From: Thalassobacillus sp. CUG 92003
GTDB taxonomy: Bacteria > Bacillota > Bacilli > Bacillales > Halobacillaceae
Assembly (NCBI RefSeq): GCF_013618635.1
Contig: NZ_JABLSJ010000009.1
Location: 1-64,000 of the forward strand
DNA length: 64,000 bases
Direction of reading: 5' to 3'
This document shows positions 8,853 through 17,148 of this stretch, one piece after another. The notes under the pieces were generated by a model. That model had not been told where the DNA came from and made no database searches. It saw only the letters and a list, made by a program, of their open reading frames with translations. Positions within the stretch are counted from its first letter, which is position 1; each line of letters begins with the position of its first letter. The position numbers and the translations under genes were made by a program.

Positions 8853-9398
8853 TTAAGCGTCTGGCTGAATTTGCTTTAAATATCCTTCAAGTTTATCAAG
8901 TGTAAGCTGTCGGTCCACGCGCTTTACGACCTCTCCTTCAGCATTGATGAATAAGCTCGAAGGAATATTTCCTACTTTATAAAGATCCATGACCTGTCCA
9001 TTCTTGTCATGGAGAATCGGGAATGATATGTCGTATTTTTCAAGAAATCGTTTCACGACCAGGTTCGTGGAATCAAGGTTTACCGCGACGATTTCGACAC
9101 CTTTATCTTCATATTCTTCGTACAGCTTCTCCATATGCGGCATCTCATCTTTACAGGGTTCACAATAAGTGGCCCAGAAATTCAGCATCACGCCTTTTCC
9201 TTCAAAATCTTTTAATTCCTTTGATTCATCTGTCCCGAATTCGGTAAGCTGAAAATTGGGCGCCTGCTCGCCTTCTGCGACCACAGGGTCATCATTTGTA
9301 AAGTTAGCGAATAACGCATAGGTTACGAGTCCTGCCATTATAGTGAGCAGCACAGTGCGAAAGATCAGTCGTCTCTTTTTTTTCTGCATTTCATTCAC
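8853..9398 (-). CDS. resA: Thiol-disulfide oxidoreductase ResA
   Basis: Membrane-anchored thioredoxin-like protein that keeps the CXXCH cysteines of apocytochrome c reduced for haem attachment. It has an N-terminal anchor at about residues 11-30 and the redox site Cys79-Glu-Pro-Cys82 in FWATYCEPCKDEMP, with CEPC identical to B. subtilis ResA. The cis-Pro region is GNIPSSLF. At 181 residues it is of normal length. A TATAAT (9408-9413, minus strand) lies just upstream without a clear -35, so a weak or activator-dependent promoter is possible. Confidence 0.95.
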   Translation of the reverse strand: MNEMQKKKRRLIFRTVLLTIMAGLVTYALFANFTNDDPVVAEGEQAPNFQLTEFGTDESKELKDFEGKGVMLNFWATYCEPCKDEMPHMEKLYEEYEDKGVEIVAVNLDSTNLVVKRFLEKYDISFPILHDKNGQVMDLYKVGNIPSSLFINAEGEVVKRVDRQLTLDKLEGYLKQIQPDA

Positions 9399-9442
9399 TC
9401 CCAGCTCATTATAACATTATAGGGGTGAACAAAATTTGAACA

Positions 9443-10180
9443 TTATTCAACATTTTGTTCAGCTTGAAACCGAAGTGTCTTTACTTCATGGGGGGTCAAT
9501 GGGCGTGCATCACCCGCATTCATACCGTGTAACGTAAGTGAACCGTATCGTTCTCGTTTTAATTTATCAATCGGATACCCTAAATTATCGAACATACGCC
9601 TGATTTGCCTGTTTTTACCTTCGTGAAGAATGATTTGGATGATGGCTGTATTTTTTTTACGATCAACGGACATCAACTTGGTATGAGCAGCTTTCATATA
9701 TTCTCCATCAATTCTAACACCTTGTTTTAACGAAAGCAGTTCTTCCTTACTTGGAATGCCTTTTGTCTTAGCGACATATACTTTATCAATTTCATGCTTA
9801 GGGTGCATGAGCAGATTGGCGAACTCTCCATCGTTCGTTAATAAGATAATACCGGATGTATCGTAGTCTAACCTCCCGATTGGAAACAGACGTTCTTTGA
9901 CCTCAGCTAGATAATCGGTTACAACCTTGCGACCTTTATCGTCACTTACACTAGAGATCACCCCTCTTGGTTTATAGAGTAAATAATACACGGGTTCTTC
10001 TTTCTCCAACGGGATGCCGTTTACTTCGACCTTGTCGTCATGAGATACTTTCGTTCCCAATTCTTTGACGACCTCGCCATTTACTTTAACCTGTCCGTCT
10101 ACAATCAATTTCTCCGCTTTTCGTCGAGAAGTGGTTCCGCTATGAGCAATTACTTTTTGCAGTCGTTCTTGTTTCGACAT
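9443..10180 (-). CDS. rluB: 23S rRNA pseudouridine synthase RluB
   Basis: Isomerises a specific uridine of 23S rRNA to pseudouridine. An S4 RNA-binding domain occupies about residues 2-60. It is followed by the RsuA-family catalytic domain with the nucleophile Asp105 in GRLDYDTSG, and the motif GKNRQIRRMFDNLGYP. It is 245 residues long. It heads the rluB-resABC-resDE cluster as in B. subtilis, with its own SigA-like promoter and a leader hairpin. Confidence 0.93.
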   Translation of the reverse strand: MSKQERLQKVIAHSGTTSRRKAEKLIVDGQVKVNGEVVKELGTKVSHDDKVEVNGIPLEKEEPVYYLLYKPRGVISSVSDDKGRKVVTDYLAEVKERLFPIGRLDYDTSGIILLTNDGEFANLLMHPKHEIDKVYVAKTKGIPSKEELLSLKQGVRIDGEYMKAAHTKLMSVDRKKNTAIIQIILHEGKNRQIRRMFDNLGYPIDKLKRERYGSLTLHGMNAGDARPLTPHEVKTLRFQAEQNVE

Positions 10181-10230
10181 GAAATGTCACCTGCTCTTTC
10201 TATTGAGTCTATCATCAATCGACAACACGA

Positions 10231-10255
10231 AGCCACGCTGGTGTTCAGCGTGGCT
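10231..10255. other. Stable hairpin in the rluB leader
   Basis: AGCCACGCTG and CAGCGTGGCT form a perfect 10-bp GC-rich stem around a 5-base loop. No T tract follows on either strand. It lies in the untranslated leader between the promoter at 10271-10300 and the rluB start. Confidence 0.55.
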
Positions 10256-10270
10256 GTCAGTTTCATATCC

Positions 10271-10300
10271 ATTATACACACTATTGTTCCTTTTTAACAA
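10271..10300 (-). promoter_or_regulatory. SigA promoter of rluB-res cluster
   Basis: TTGTTA (10295-10300), 18-bp spacer, perfect TATAAT (10271-10276) on the minus strand, about 90 bases before rluB and just after the spmB stop. Confidence 0.6.
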
Positions 10301-10312
10301 AACAAACTCACT

Positions 10313-10828
10313 TTATGCGAACAGAAATAGGACCACAACAATCGAAGCTACTATTCCGACGAGATCCGCCAGCAATCCGACTTTAAGCGCATTGCCCATT
10401 CTTTTGATCCCTACCGCTCCAAAATAGACGGTCAAGATGTAGAGTGTGGTATCCGTACTACCTTGCATCGTAGAGGCCATACGTCCTATCAAAGAATCGG
10501 GGCCGAACGTTTTGATCAGTTCTGTCGTAACACTTAATGCAGCTGTGCCGGATATAGGTCTTACCACAGCGAGCGGCAAGACTTCTTCAGGGAACCCCAA
10601 CCTTTCTGCTAAAGGGCTGACCCACGTCAACATTGCTTCCATGGCACCCGAGGAACGAAATATTGCAATAGCTACCATCATACCTACTAAAAACGGCAAT
10701 AACGAAATCGCCATGGATATACCTTCTTTACCACCTTCCACAAACTTCTCATAGACCGGTACGTGCTTAATTGTCGCCGTTACCAATATCAGCAGGATGA
10801 TCAATGGAATAAACCAAGTGCTGATCAT
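10313..10828 (-). CDS. spmB: Spore maturation protein SpmB
   Basis: Membrane protein with a nucleoside-recognition (Gate) domain. With SpmA it is needed for normal dehydration of the spore core. About four hydrophobic segments are seen, with the conserved SLLPFLVGMMVAI and VRPISGTAALS stretches. The length is 171 residues (B. subtilis 178). It overlaps spmA by four bases (ATGA) and is the last gene of dacB-spmA-spmB. Confidence 0.95.
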   Translation of the reverse strand: MISTWFIPLIILLILVTATIKHVPVYEKFVEGGKEGISMAISLLPFLVGMMVAIAIFRSSGAMEAMLTWVSPLAERLGFPEEVLPLAVVRPISGTAALSVTTELIKTFGPDSLIGRMASTMQGSTDTTLYILTVYFGAVGIKRMGNALKVGLLADLVGIVASIVVVLFLFA

Positions 10829-11418
10829 ATATGCCTCTCCTTTTTCCTTCGTTGATAATAAAAGTACCGATCTATTAATATGGCTGCCATAGTTGAAATG
10901 GCGGTCGCAATCAACGTACTTGAAATGATTTCCGTCGGTGCGGCTGAATCAAATTTCATTCTGATCGCTATCACAGTGGTGGGGATTAAGGTGAGCGAAG
11001 ATGTATTCAATGCTAAGAACGTAATCATCGAACGACTCGCCTCATCAGATCCTGACAATCGTTTCATCTCTTTCATCGCCTTGATCCCCATCGGCGTTGC
11101 AGCATTCCCTAATCCCAGCATGTTAGCTGTCATATTCGATAATATGTAACCCATGGCCGGGTCGTCTCGCGGTATATCCGGGAAAAGCCTGGTCACAATC
11201 GGACGGAATGCTTTAGCTAATGCCCGCAACAAACCTGCTTCTTCAGCCACCTTCATCAACCCTAGCCAAAAAATCAAAACACCCATTAAGCTGAGGGTGA
11301 TCATAACGCTGTCATCAATTGTCTGGAAAATCGCGCGGTTAACCTCAGCCATCGTGCCATTGATACCTGCATATACAATTCCGATCACAGCCAGCATTGC
11401 CCAGATGACATTAATCAT
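10825..11418 (-). CDS. spmA: Spore maturation protein SpmA
   Basis: Gate-domain membrane protein acting with SpmB in spore-core dehydration. It has hydrophobic segments throughout, with the conserved LIFWLGLMKVAEEAG and NMLGLGNAATPMG motifs of the family. At 197 residues it matches B. subtilis SpmA (196). It overlaps both dacB and spmB by four bases, so the three are translated as a coupled set. Confidence 0.95.
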   Translation of the reverse strand: MINVIWAMLAVIGIVYAGINGTMAEVNRAIFQTIDDSVMITLSLMGVLIFWLGLMKVAEEAGLLRALAKAFRPIVTRLFPDIPRDDPAMGYILSNMTANMLGLGNAATPMGIKAMKEMKRLSGSDEASRSMITFLALNTSSLTLIPTTVIAIRMKFDSAAPTEIISSTLIATAISTMAAILIDRYFYYQRRKKERHI

Positions 11419-12491
11419 CCGCCTAAACCTGCCATGCTTTTAATCATGGACTTCAGTTGCGAGAAGAAACCCGCTTGATAGGGCTCGGATGAAAAGCTGG
11501 TCTCAATGATCGGTTCATCATCTATCAGGTATATCTTTTTTCCTGCTGTCATCGATTCGTTTTCTTCCGGATATAATTGAATGACCGAGCGCACCGTTTG
11601 TTTTTCCTCTTGGTTCAGCGGGAGGTGCACGTCCTGGGGGTAATAAAAGGTGCGACCTTCAACGTCTGTTTTTCCCTTATCGTGAAGCTTGACCCGTTCA
11701 TATTCACTGAACCCCCATTCGTATAACCGTTGATGATCATTCCAGTCGCTCGGGGCGTTTAAGGTCACGACGATCAGTTCCAAGTCACCTTTTTTAGCAC
11801 TACTGACCAACGTTCGACCTGCCTGCTTGGTATAGCCCGTTTTTCCTCCGGTTGTATGCGGGTAATACTGGGTCAATAACTTATTTTTGTTCATCCAAGC
11901 GTAGTCTCTATTTTGGGATAAGTATTTTTCGCTACTCGTAACCTCGCGGAAGGTTTCATTTTTCATCGCATAGCGCATTAACAACGCAAGATCGTGAGCA
12001 GACGAGTAGTGTGTATCGGAATCAAGGCCATGCGGGTTATCAAAATGTGACTCATCCATCCCGATCCAGGCTGCTTTTTCATTCATCAGATAATTGAAGC
12101 CTTCAACACTCCCCCCCACATGTTCCGCTATAGCAACAGCTGCATCATTTCCGGACCTCAACATCAATCCATAAACAAGATCGTTTAACGTCATTTTCTC
12201 GCCTTCTTCAAGGTAAATCGAAGACCCTTCTGTATGAACTGAACGGTGGCTAGCATCTGCTTTCTCAGATAATTTCCCCGATTCGATGGCTACAATCGCT
12301 GTCATGATTTTTGTAGTGCTCGCAATCAAGGAGGTTTGATGGGCATCTTTTTCATATAACACCCGACCCGATTCAGCGTCCATTAACACAGCCTGTCTCG
12401 CTGACACTTGAATCGATGAAGATGTCTCCGCCCTTGCACCGGCTGGCAACATTATTAAGATAGTCATTATCATGATGGCCCACTTTTTCAA
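11415..12491 (-). CDS. dacB: D-alanyl-D-alanine carboxypeptidase DacB (PBP5*)
   Basis: Sporulation carboxypeptidase that limits cross-linking of cortex peptidoglycan. Signal peptide: KKWAIMIMTILIMLPAGARA. Active-site motifs are STTK near residue 58, SGN in MLRSGNDAAVA, and KTG in TGGKTGYT. I choose the TTG at 12491 because GAGGAGGA lies 6-7 nt before it and the signal peptide then starts normally. The ATG 11 codons earlier (12524) has no ribosome site. About 358 residues (B. subtilis 382). It is first in dacB-spmA-spmB. Confidence 0.94.
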   Translation of the reverse strand: MKKWAIMIMTILIMLPAGARAETSSSIQVSARQAVLMDAESGRVLYEKDAHQTSLIASTTKIMTAIVAIESGKLSEKADASHRSVHTEGSSIYLEEGEKMTLNDLVYGLMLRSGNDAAVAIAEHVGGSVEGFNYLMNEKAAWIGMDESHFDNPHGLDSDTHYSSAHDLALLMRYAMKNETFREVTSSEKYLSQNRDYAWMNKNKLLTQYYPHTTGGKTGYTKQAGRTLVSSAKKGDLELIVVTLNAPSDWNDHQRLYEWGFSEYERVKLHDKGKTDVEGRTFYYPQDVHLPLNQEEKQTVRSVIQLYPEENESMTAGKKIYLIDDEPIIETSFSSEPYQAGFFSQLKSMIKSMAGLGG

Positions 12492-12702
12492 AGGTTGTCC
12501 TCCTCGCCTTTTCACTTGCTTCATTCTATGATTGGGAGGACAAGATTATGAGTCAGCATCCCATCCTTTAACACAAAGCTCTTTTTCCGTTTTGCATTAA
12601 ATATGAATGGATATTGTCAGCAATTTGAGAAGTCAGTTTGACAAGGAAGGGGCTCTGCTTTTATGGAGCGTTTTCAGTTAGAAAGAGGGCGTTTGAAGCT
12701 AC

Positions 12703-12734
12703 TAAAAATCCATACGAGGAAGTTCGTATGGATT
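12703..12734 (-). terminator. Terminator of ypuI
   Basis: AATCCATACGA and TCGTATGGATT form an 11-bp perfect stem followed on the minus strand by TTTTTAG. It separates the ypuI/scp genes from dacB. Nothing else is seen between 12492 and 12700. Confidence 0.85.
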
Positions 12735-12759
12735 GGACCTATCTATGAGTGGGCAAATA

Positions 12760-13257
12760 TTATGATTTTTCTTTCGTTGAGCTTTTCCGTTCATATTCCA
12801 TATCATAATAATCCAATACATCCCGCAAGAAGTGAAACGATGTCTCCAGGGAAGCAAACAACTCTTGAAGCGATGGCCCCGGAACATGGTGAAACGTGAT
12901 GGATGGACCGCTGGAATAAGCTGCCCGGCTATTTTCATACCACGATTCTTCTTTAGGTAAAAAGAATTCGCTAATACATTGGTGATAAATACCATACAAG
13001 CACTTCTCCGCCTTACTTTCCCTAAAGACGGGGGCACTCAGGAGTCTGGCAAGCTTATCCTTTGCTTCATCACAAAAAACTTCTAATCGTCTCAAAGACT
13101 TTAATACCTGCTGTTCATACTGGGTAGGGCCACCGCCGTTCCCTAGCGAGAGCCGCTCCACATTGTAATGATTCAAGAATTGCTCAAGCTGCTCAACAAT
13201 ATGGACCATGCACCCATGTACGATTTCTGTCTGTTCAAACACCGTTTTATTACGCAT
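12760..13257 (-). CDS. ypuI: DUF3907 protein YpuI
   Basis: Conserved Bacillaceae protein of unknown function, about 165 residues, mostly helical and soluble by appearance. It shares with B. subtilis YpuI the core AEKCLYGIYHQCISEFF, then PKEESWYENSRAAY and the end YYDMEYERK, and it sits in the same place next to dacB. AGGAGG lies seven bases before the ATG at 13257; a GTG one codon earlier is possible. Confidence 0.8.
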   Translation of the reverse strand: MRNKTVFEQTEIVHGCMVHIVEQLEQFLNHYNVERLSLGNGGGPTQYEQQVLKSLRRLEVFCDEAKDKLARLLSAPVFRESKAEKCLYGIYHQCISEFFLPKEESWYENSRAAYSSGPSITFHHVPGPSLQELFASLETSFHFLRDVLDYYDMEYERKSSTKEKS

Positions 13258-13296
13258 CACGTTTCCTCCTGGAACAATTCCGATTCGTCTGTCTTC

Positions 13297-13710
13297 TCAA
13301 GCTTGCAAAAATGAAAGCGTTGATTCAATAACGTACGTCTCTTTGGCAGCGAGGACCGAGCAAACGTGTTCGATCTCCGTCCAGTTCATATGATCGAGGT
13401 AATCCTTATACTCCTCCCACTCACTAACATATACACGCTGACGATGTTTATACTCAGGTTTCTTTATGAGTGCGATAAGGGCGAACACATCTTTCATCGC
13501 GAACGTGACCCCATCAGATTCATACACGACGTCTTCATTGAACGGCGTGCATTCAGACATTTTAGAATCAAAATAAGCGACGTAAACGACGTTAAGTTTA
13601 TGTTCTTTTCCTTTATCGACATATCTCACTTCTGAACGGTTAAAAAAATCTTCGGGTGAATTTTTTTGAGATTTCTCCAGCTGCTCCCCATGGATTGCTA
13701 CAATTTCCAT
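13297..13710 (-). CDS. Uncharacterised protein between ypuI and scpB
   Basis: About 137 residues, soluble, with no signal peptide and no motif I recognise. It is rich in aromatic and acidic residues (for example VYVAYFDSKMSECTPFN and YVSEWEEYKDYLDHMNW). AGGAGGG and six bases precede the ATG at 13710, supporting a real gene. It lies 70 bases after scpB and 39 bases before ypuI on the same strand, where B. subtilis has no such gene, so it looks like a lineage-specific insertion. No function is proposed. Confidence 0.7.
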   Translation of the reverse strand: MEIVAIHGEQLEKSQKNSPEDFFNRSEVRYVDKGKEHKLNVVYVAYFDSKMSECTPFNEDVVYESDGVTFAMKDVFALIALIKKPEYKHRQRVYVSEWEEYKDYLDHMNWTEIEHVCSVLAAKETYVIESTLSFLQA

Positions 13711-13780
13711 TGTCACCCTCCTATGTTCTTACGACTTAGTCAGCACTATCATACCACATTCCCTTAAAAAATCGGGCGGT

Positions 13781-14386
13781 TCAGGCATCATTGTCCTCTG
13801 AAGATAAAGGTGATTCCGAAAGCGACTGGAAGAATAAATCTGCTTCATCTTCAACTTCGCTGTCATGTTGCTCTAAATCTGTCAGGGGAGGAAGTTCTTC
13901 CAAGGAACCCAAGCCAAAATAACTAAGAAAATCAGCCGTTGTTCCATAAAGGATGGGGCGTCCGACTGCTTCTTTTCGGCCGACTTCATAAATAAGGTGC
14001 CGCGTTGTCAGGGTATGAATGGCTCGTTCACTCTTCACGCCGCGAAGGTCATCGATTTCAATCCGTGTGATCGGCTGTTGATAGGCGATAATAGCCAACG
14101 TTTCTAATGCAGCTTGTGACAATCGCGTGGATTGGGGGGCGTCCACAAGCTTAGCGTAATACGGCGCATGCTCTTTTTTAGTCGTCATATGGTAAACCTG
14201 GTTGGAAACCATTAATGAAATGCCTCGCTCTGGTTGCTGATACGCCTCCTTTAAGCCTTCAATCGCTTCGTATACGGTATCCATCTCCACTTCCAGCAGC
14301 TTCGCCATCTGCCTGGCACTCAACCCTTCGTCTCCAGCGGCAAAAAGCAGACCTTCGATGATTGCTTGATAGTCTGTTAATTTCAT
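13781..14386 (-). CDS. scpB: Segregation and condensation protein ScpB
   Basis: Winged-helix dimer that binds ScpA and, with Smc, forms the bacterial condensin complex that organises and segregates the chromosome. Family motifs include IEGLLFAAGDEGLS at the N terminus, ALETLAIIAYQQPITRIEID and GRPILYGTT. The 201 residues end in an acidic tail. GGGAGG stands before the ATG, and the start overlaps the scpA stop by four bases. Confidence 0.95.
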   Translation of the reverse strand: MKLTDYQAIIEGLLFAAGDEGLSARQMAKLLEVEMDTVYEAIEGLKEAYQQPERGISLMVSNQVYHMTTKKEHAPYYAKLVDAPQSTRLSQAALETLAIIAYQQPITRIEIDDLRGVKSERAIHTLTTRHLIYEVGRKEAVGRPILYGTTADFLSYFGLGSLEELPPLTDLEQHDSEVEDEADLFFQSLSESPLSSEDNDA

Positions 14387-15132
14387 GTTGCATCCTCCCG
14401 TTTGTACACCATTAATTCATCAAAATGTGATGCTTGAACGCACGTAATCTCATTTGCTTTCATCAATTCGAGCAAAGCCATAAACGTAGCCACGACATGA
14501 GGTTTTGTTCGTTCCGGAAACAAATTTTCGAAGCGTGTACCGCCGGGGTTAGAACCTAATGAATGAAGCACTTCATTCATCCGGGTTTGAATCGGAATTT
14601 CTTCGCGTGTCACTTTTGTTTCTATGGGAGCGGCTGATGGAGACTGGCGCGTCATCAGACGGCTCATCGCAGCTAGCATATCATAGACAGAAGCCTCACC
14701 AGGTTCAACAGGAGCTTGTTCGTTCCCGTATTCCTGCAAGGGAGAAGGCGGTTTGCTATAAATGCGATGGGCTTGGAGTTCTTTCATCTGTAAATCTTGA
14801 GCTGCTTTTTTGTAGCGCTTATATTCAACCAGTCTTCGAACCAATTCGTCTCGCGGGTCTTCCTCCGCCTCCATTTCATCATCAAATGCTTCCGGTTGAT
14901 TCGGTAACAGCATCTGGCTTTTGATGACAAGAAGCGTCGCAGCCATTACGAGATATTCACTCGCAACATCCAGTTCTAGCTGCTGCATAGTATGTATATA
15001 TGACATATACTGCTCGGTTATCCGCGCAACGGGAATATCATAAATATCAATTTCATAACGTTGAATCAAGTGAAGCAACAGATCCAACGGCCCTTCAAAA
15101 CCTTCAACTTTAACGTGATAACTCTCTGTCAT
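14383..15132 (-). CDS. scpA: Segregation and condensation protein ScpA (kleisin)
   Basis: Kleisin subunit bridging Smc heads with ScpB. The N-terminal signature is FEGPLDLLLHLIQRYEIDIY, followed by ELDVASEYLVMAATLLVIKS and an acidic middle (DDEMEAEEDPRDEL). The C-terminal winged helix includes VATFMALLELMK. Start: the ATG at 15132 has AAAGGAAG upstream and gives the usual family N terminus; a longer reading by 18 codons has no support. About 249 residues (B. subtilis 251). Confidence 0.95.
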   Translation of the reverse strand: MTESYHVKVEGFEGPLDLLLHLIQRYEIDIYDIPVARITEQYMSYIHTMQQLELDVASEYLVMAATLLVIKSQMLLPNQPEAFDDEMEAEEDPRDELVRRLVEYKRYKKAAQDLQMKELQAHRIYSKPPSPLQEYGNEQAPVEPGEASVYDMLAAMSRLMTRQSPSAAPIETKVTREEIPIQTRMNEVLHSLGSNPGGTRFENLFPERTKPHVVATFMALLELMKANEITCVQASHFDELMVYKREDAT

Positions 15133-15377
15133 GTATATACGCTTCCTTTTTTGTCCAGGGGCATCTTGCCAACGGGACGTCCCCAATTTTTCAGACGTTT
15201 CGCCTGCAATCTAAATGGTACCAAAAAAACGAAAGACCGTTAACCGAAAAAAGGCGGAATTTCCTGCCGAACACATGCAAGGCAGCACCTTTCCAGAGGG
15301 GTCAACGGGACAATAAAGACACGCATCCGCTGCTTATGTTACACTTTTAGAACGATTAAATTAAAAGGGGTCCACAT

Positions 15378-15899
15378 ATGTATCCAAATCTTTACATTGA
15401 ATACTTAGCCCATTTTCACGGCACGCGTGACTATTTTGAATGCCATGAAGTGCTAGAAGAATTATGGAAAGAAAGGGAGCCTGGCGTGCGTGATTCTGTC
15501 TGGGTACTCCTGATTCAAATCGCTGTCTGCCAGTACCACTACAGGCGTGGCAATAGCAAAGGGGCCTCCATTATGAATGAAAAAGCCTTAGCAAAATGGC
15601 CAAAACGCCATGAAGAAATCGAAAAACTTGGCCTGGATCATTCAGAACTATACGGCTGCTTGCAGAAGGTTCAGACCAACATCAATCACGATGTGCCTTA
15701 TCAAAGCATTAATTTACCGATTCATGACCCTGAGCTTTTAGAGAAAACTGAAAACATGTGTCAATCGTGGGGGGTAACATTCGGTGACGACAGTGATTTG
15801 AAAAATGATTTTCTGGTCCATAAGCATAAACGGCGTGACCGTACCGGCGTCATTGCTGAACGGGATCGAAAGCAAGCCGACGATCAGTCAAAACGCTAA
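15378..15899 (+). CDS. ypuF: DUF309 protein YpuF
   Basis: Conserved protein of unknown function, 173 residues, one of the few plus-strand genes here. The DUF309 signature appears at residues 10-35 (HFHGTRDYFECHEVLEELW) and includes the conserved His/Glu residues. It is followed by VLLIQIAVCQYHYRRGN. The C-terminal 40 residues are charged and variable. AAGGGG precedes the ATG by eight bases. It stands apart between scpA (divergent) and ribT (convergent), as ypuF does in B. subtilis. Confidence 0.8.
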   Translation: MYPNLYIEYLAHFHGTRDYFECHEVLEELWKEREPGVRDSVWVLLIQIAVCQYHYRRGNSKGASIMNEKALAKWPKRHEEIEKLGLDHSELYGCLQKVQTNINHDVPYQSINLPIHDPELLEKTENMCQSWGVTFGDDSDLKNDFLVHKHKRRDRTGVIAERDRKQADDQSKR

Positions 15900-15900
15900 A

Positions 15901-15938
15901 AACACCAGACAACCGGGCTGTTCCCAAAGTCTGGTGCT
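15901..15938 (-). terminator. Terminator shared by ribT and ypuF
   Basis: AACACCAGAC and GTCTGGTGCTT form a 9-10-bp stem. On the minus strand TTTTTAG follows, so it ends ribT transcription, and the stem begins at the ribT stop codon. It also lies just past the ypuF stop. Confidence 0.75.
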
Positions 15939-16306
15939 TATGATGTTGGAGGAGTTGAATTATCCACTTCGCAACGTTCTAGGAAAGATATCGTAAGATC
16001 GTTCGAGGTGACATCATATTGCCCGTAATAAAATTCACGGACCCCTTGAATCATTTTCCTTCCAATTCCCATATTACGATGAGAAGGATTGACAGAAATG
16101 TGCTGGACAATCACGTATTGCTCTTCAATACGCACGCCGACCGTCCCCAGGATATCCTCTTCTTTCCATAGGAACAGCTGCCATTTTTCATTATCCTCGT
16201 ATTCTTTTATTGTGTGTTGAAGCTTTTTGACATCCTTTTCCTCTGGCATGAACGACAAAAGCCCCATGGCGATTTTTTCAAACGCCTTCTTATATCGAAT
16301 TAACAT
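15938..16306 (-). CDS. ribT: GNAT-family acetyltransferase RibT
   Basis: Putative N-acetyltransferase of unknown substrate, about 122 residues. In B. subtilis it is the last gene of the riboflavin operon, but here it stands without any rib genes. It matches the B. subtilis start closely (MLIRYKKAFEKIAMGLLSFM). The acetyl-CoA motif is VNPSHRNMGIGRKM. GAGGG lies six bases before the ATG at 16306. Two miniprotein ORFs lie immediately upstream on the same strand. Confidence 0.88.
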   Translation of the reverse strand: MLIRYKKAFEKIAMGLLSFMPEEKDVKKLQHTIKEYEDNEKWQLFLWKEEDILGTVGVRIEEQYVIVQHISVNPSHRNMGIGRKMIQGVREFYYGQYDVTSNDLTISFLERCEVDNSTPPTS

Positions 16307-16317
16307 AATATCCCTCA

Positions 16318-16416
16318 CTAAGAAAATAGCTTTCCAATCATAGATAGTAAAAATAAAACCGCGATGCCCAGGACGAGCCAAAAAAGAATTTTTTCTTGTT
16401 TATTGCTATCTTTCAC
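16318..16416 (-). CDS. Miniprotein with one membrane segment
   Basis: A 32-codon ORF starting at GTG with AAGGAT upstream. It has a charged start (KDSNKQEK) followed by a single hydrophobic helix (ILFWLVLGIAVLFLLSMIG). It ends 11 bases before the ribT start, so the two are probably on one transcript. I do not recognise the family. Confidence 0.5.
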   Translation of the reverse strand: MKDSNKQEKILFWLVLGIAVLFLLSMIGKLFS

Positions 16417-16449
16417 CAAACTTCATCCTTTTTACATGATGGGAATTTA

Positions 16450-16536
16450 TCATACAATAACGAACCAGTAATATAATCCCCATACTAACCCTAAGGTTAA
16501 GAGTATGGCAAACAAAATCCCATTTTTCTGTTTCAT
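16450..16536 (-). CDS. Miniprotein with one membrane segment
   Basis: A 28-codon ORF starting at ATG with GGAGG six bases upstream. It has a basic start (KQKN) followed by a hydrophobic helix (ILFAILLTLGLVWGLYYW). It lies 33 bases upstream of a second miniprotein ORF and then ribT. The strong ribosome site is the main evidence that it is translated. Confidence 0.5.
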   Translation of the reverse strand: MKQKNGILFAILLTLGLVWGLYYWFVIV

Positions 16537-16656
16537 CGTATTCCTCCAGAAATTGAAGTGTGCCATTGTACACCTCAGGCAATAGCATAATCTAAACAAG
16601 CCAAATATTCAACCCACGCTCATACTCCGCCTCAAATGGAAGGTTTCGTACCACCA

Positions 16657-16691
16657 AAAGGACACCAACAAAGTTCTAGTTGGTGTCCTTT
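16657..16691 (-). terminator. Terminator of lysA-ppiB
   Basis: AAAGGACACCAAC and GTTGGTGTCCTTT form a 13-bp perfect stem starting just after the ppiB stop, with TTTT on the minus strand. Confidence 0.9.
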
Positions 16692-16695
16692 CTGC

Positions 16696-17130
16696 TTATT
16701 CGTCCCAAACTTTCACTTCTTGCATCGTGTCACCTTTTTGGATGCGCAATACCGTATCCAGGCCTTCAGTTACTTGCCCGAAGACGGTATGGACACCATC
16801 TAAGTGAGGCTGGGGTTCATGGACAAGGAAGAATTGGCTGCTTCCTGTATCTTTACCAGCATGAGCCATGGAAAGACTACCTGCTACGTGTTTATGAGGG
16901 TTGCCTTCCGTTTCACATTTAATGGTTTCACCGGATCCTCCTGTCCCTGTGCCTGTAGGGTCCCCACCCTGAGCAACAAATCCGGGAATAACGCGATGAA
17001 AAATAACATCATCATAAAACCCGCTGTTCGCTAATTTTTCAAAATTCGCCACGGTGTTAGGGGCCGCTTCAGGAAAAAACTCGATAGCGATTGTTTCCCC
17101 ATTCTCAAATTTTATGGTTCCTTTTTTCAT
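16696..17130 (-). CDS. ppiB: Peptidyl-prolyl cis-trans isomerase PpiB (cyclophilin)
   Basis: Cytoplasmic cyclophilin that speeds proline isomerisation during folding. Catalytic-core motifs are [14 protein letters not shown] (with the active-site Arg), GSLSMAHAG and SSQFFLV, followed by [12 protein letters not shown]. About 144 residues, as in B. subtilis PpiB. The start is an ATG at 17130, seven bases after GGGAGG; the preceding ATG is only four bases away. It lies 18 bases after lysA. Confidence 0.94.
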   Translation of the reverse strand: MKKGTIKFENGETIAIEFFPEAAPNTVANFEKLANSGFYDDVIFHRVIPGFVAQGGDPTGTGTGGSGETIKCETEGNPHKHVAGSLSMAHAGKDTGSSQFFLVHEPQPHLDGVHTVFGQVTEGLDTVLRIQKGDTMQEVKVWDE

Positions 17131-17148
17131 CATAAAACCTCCCATTTC

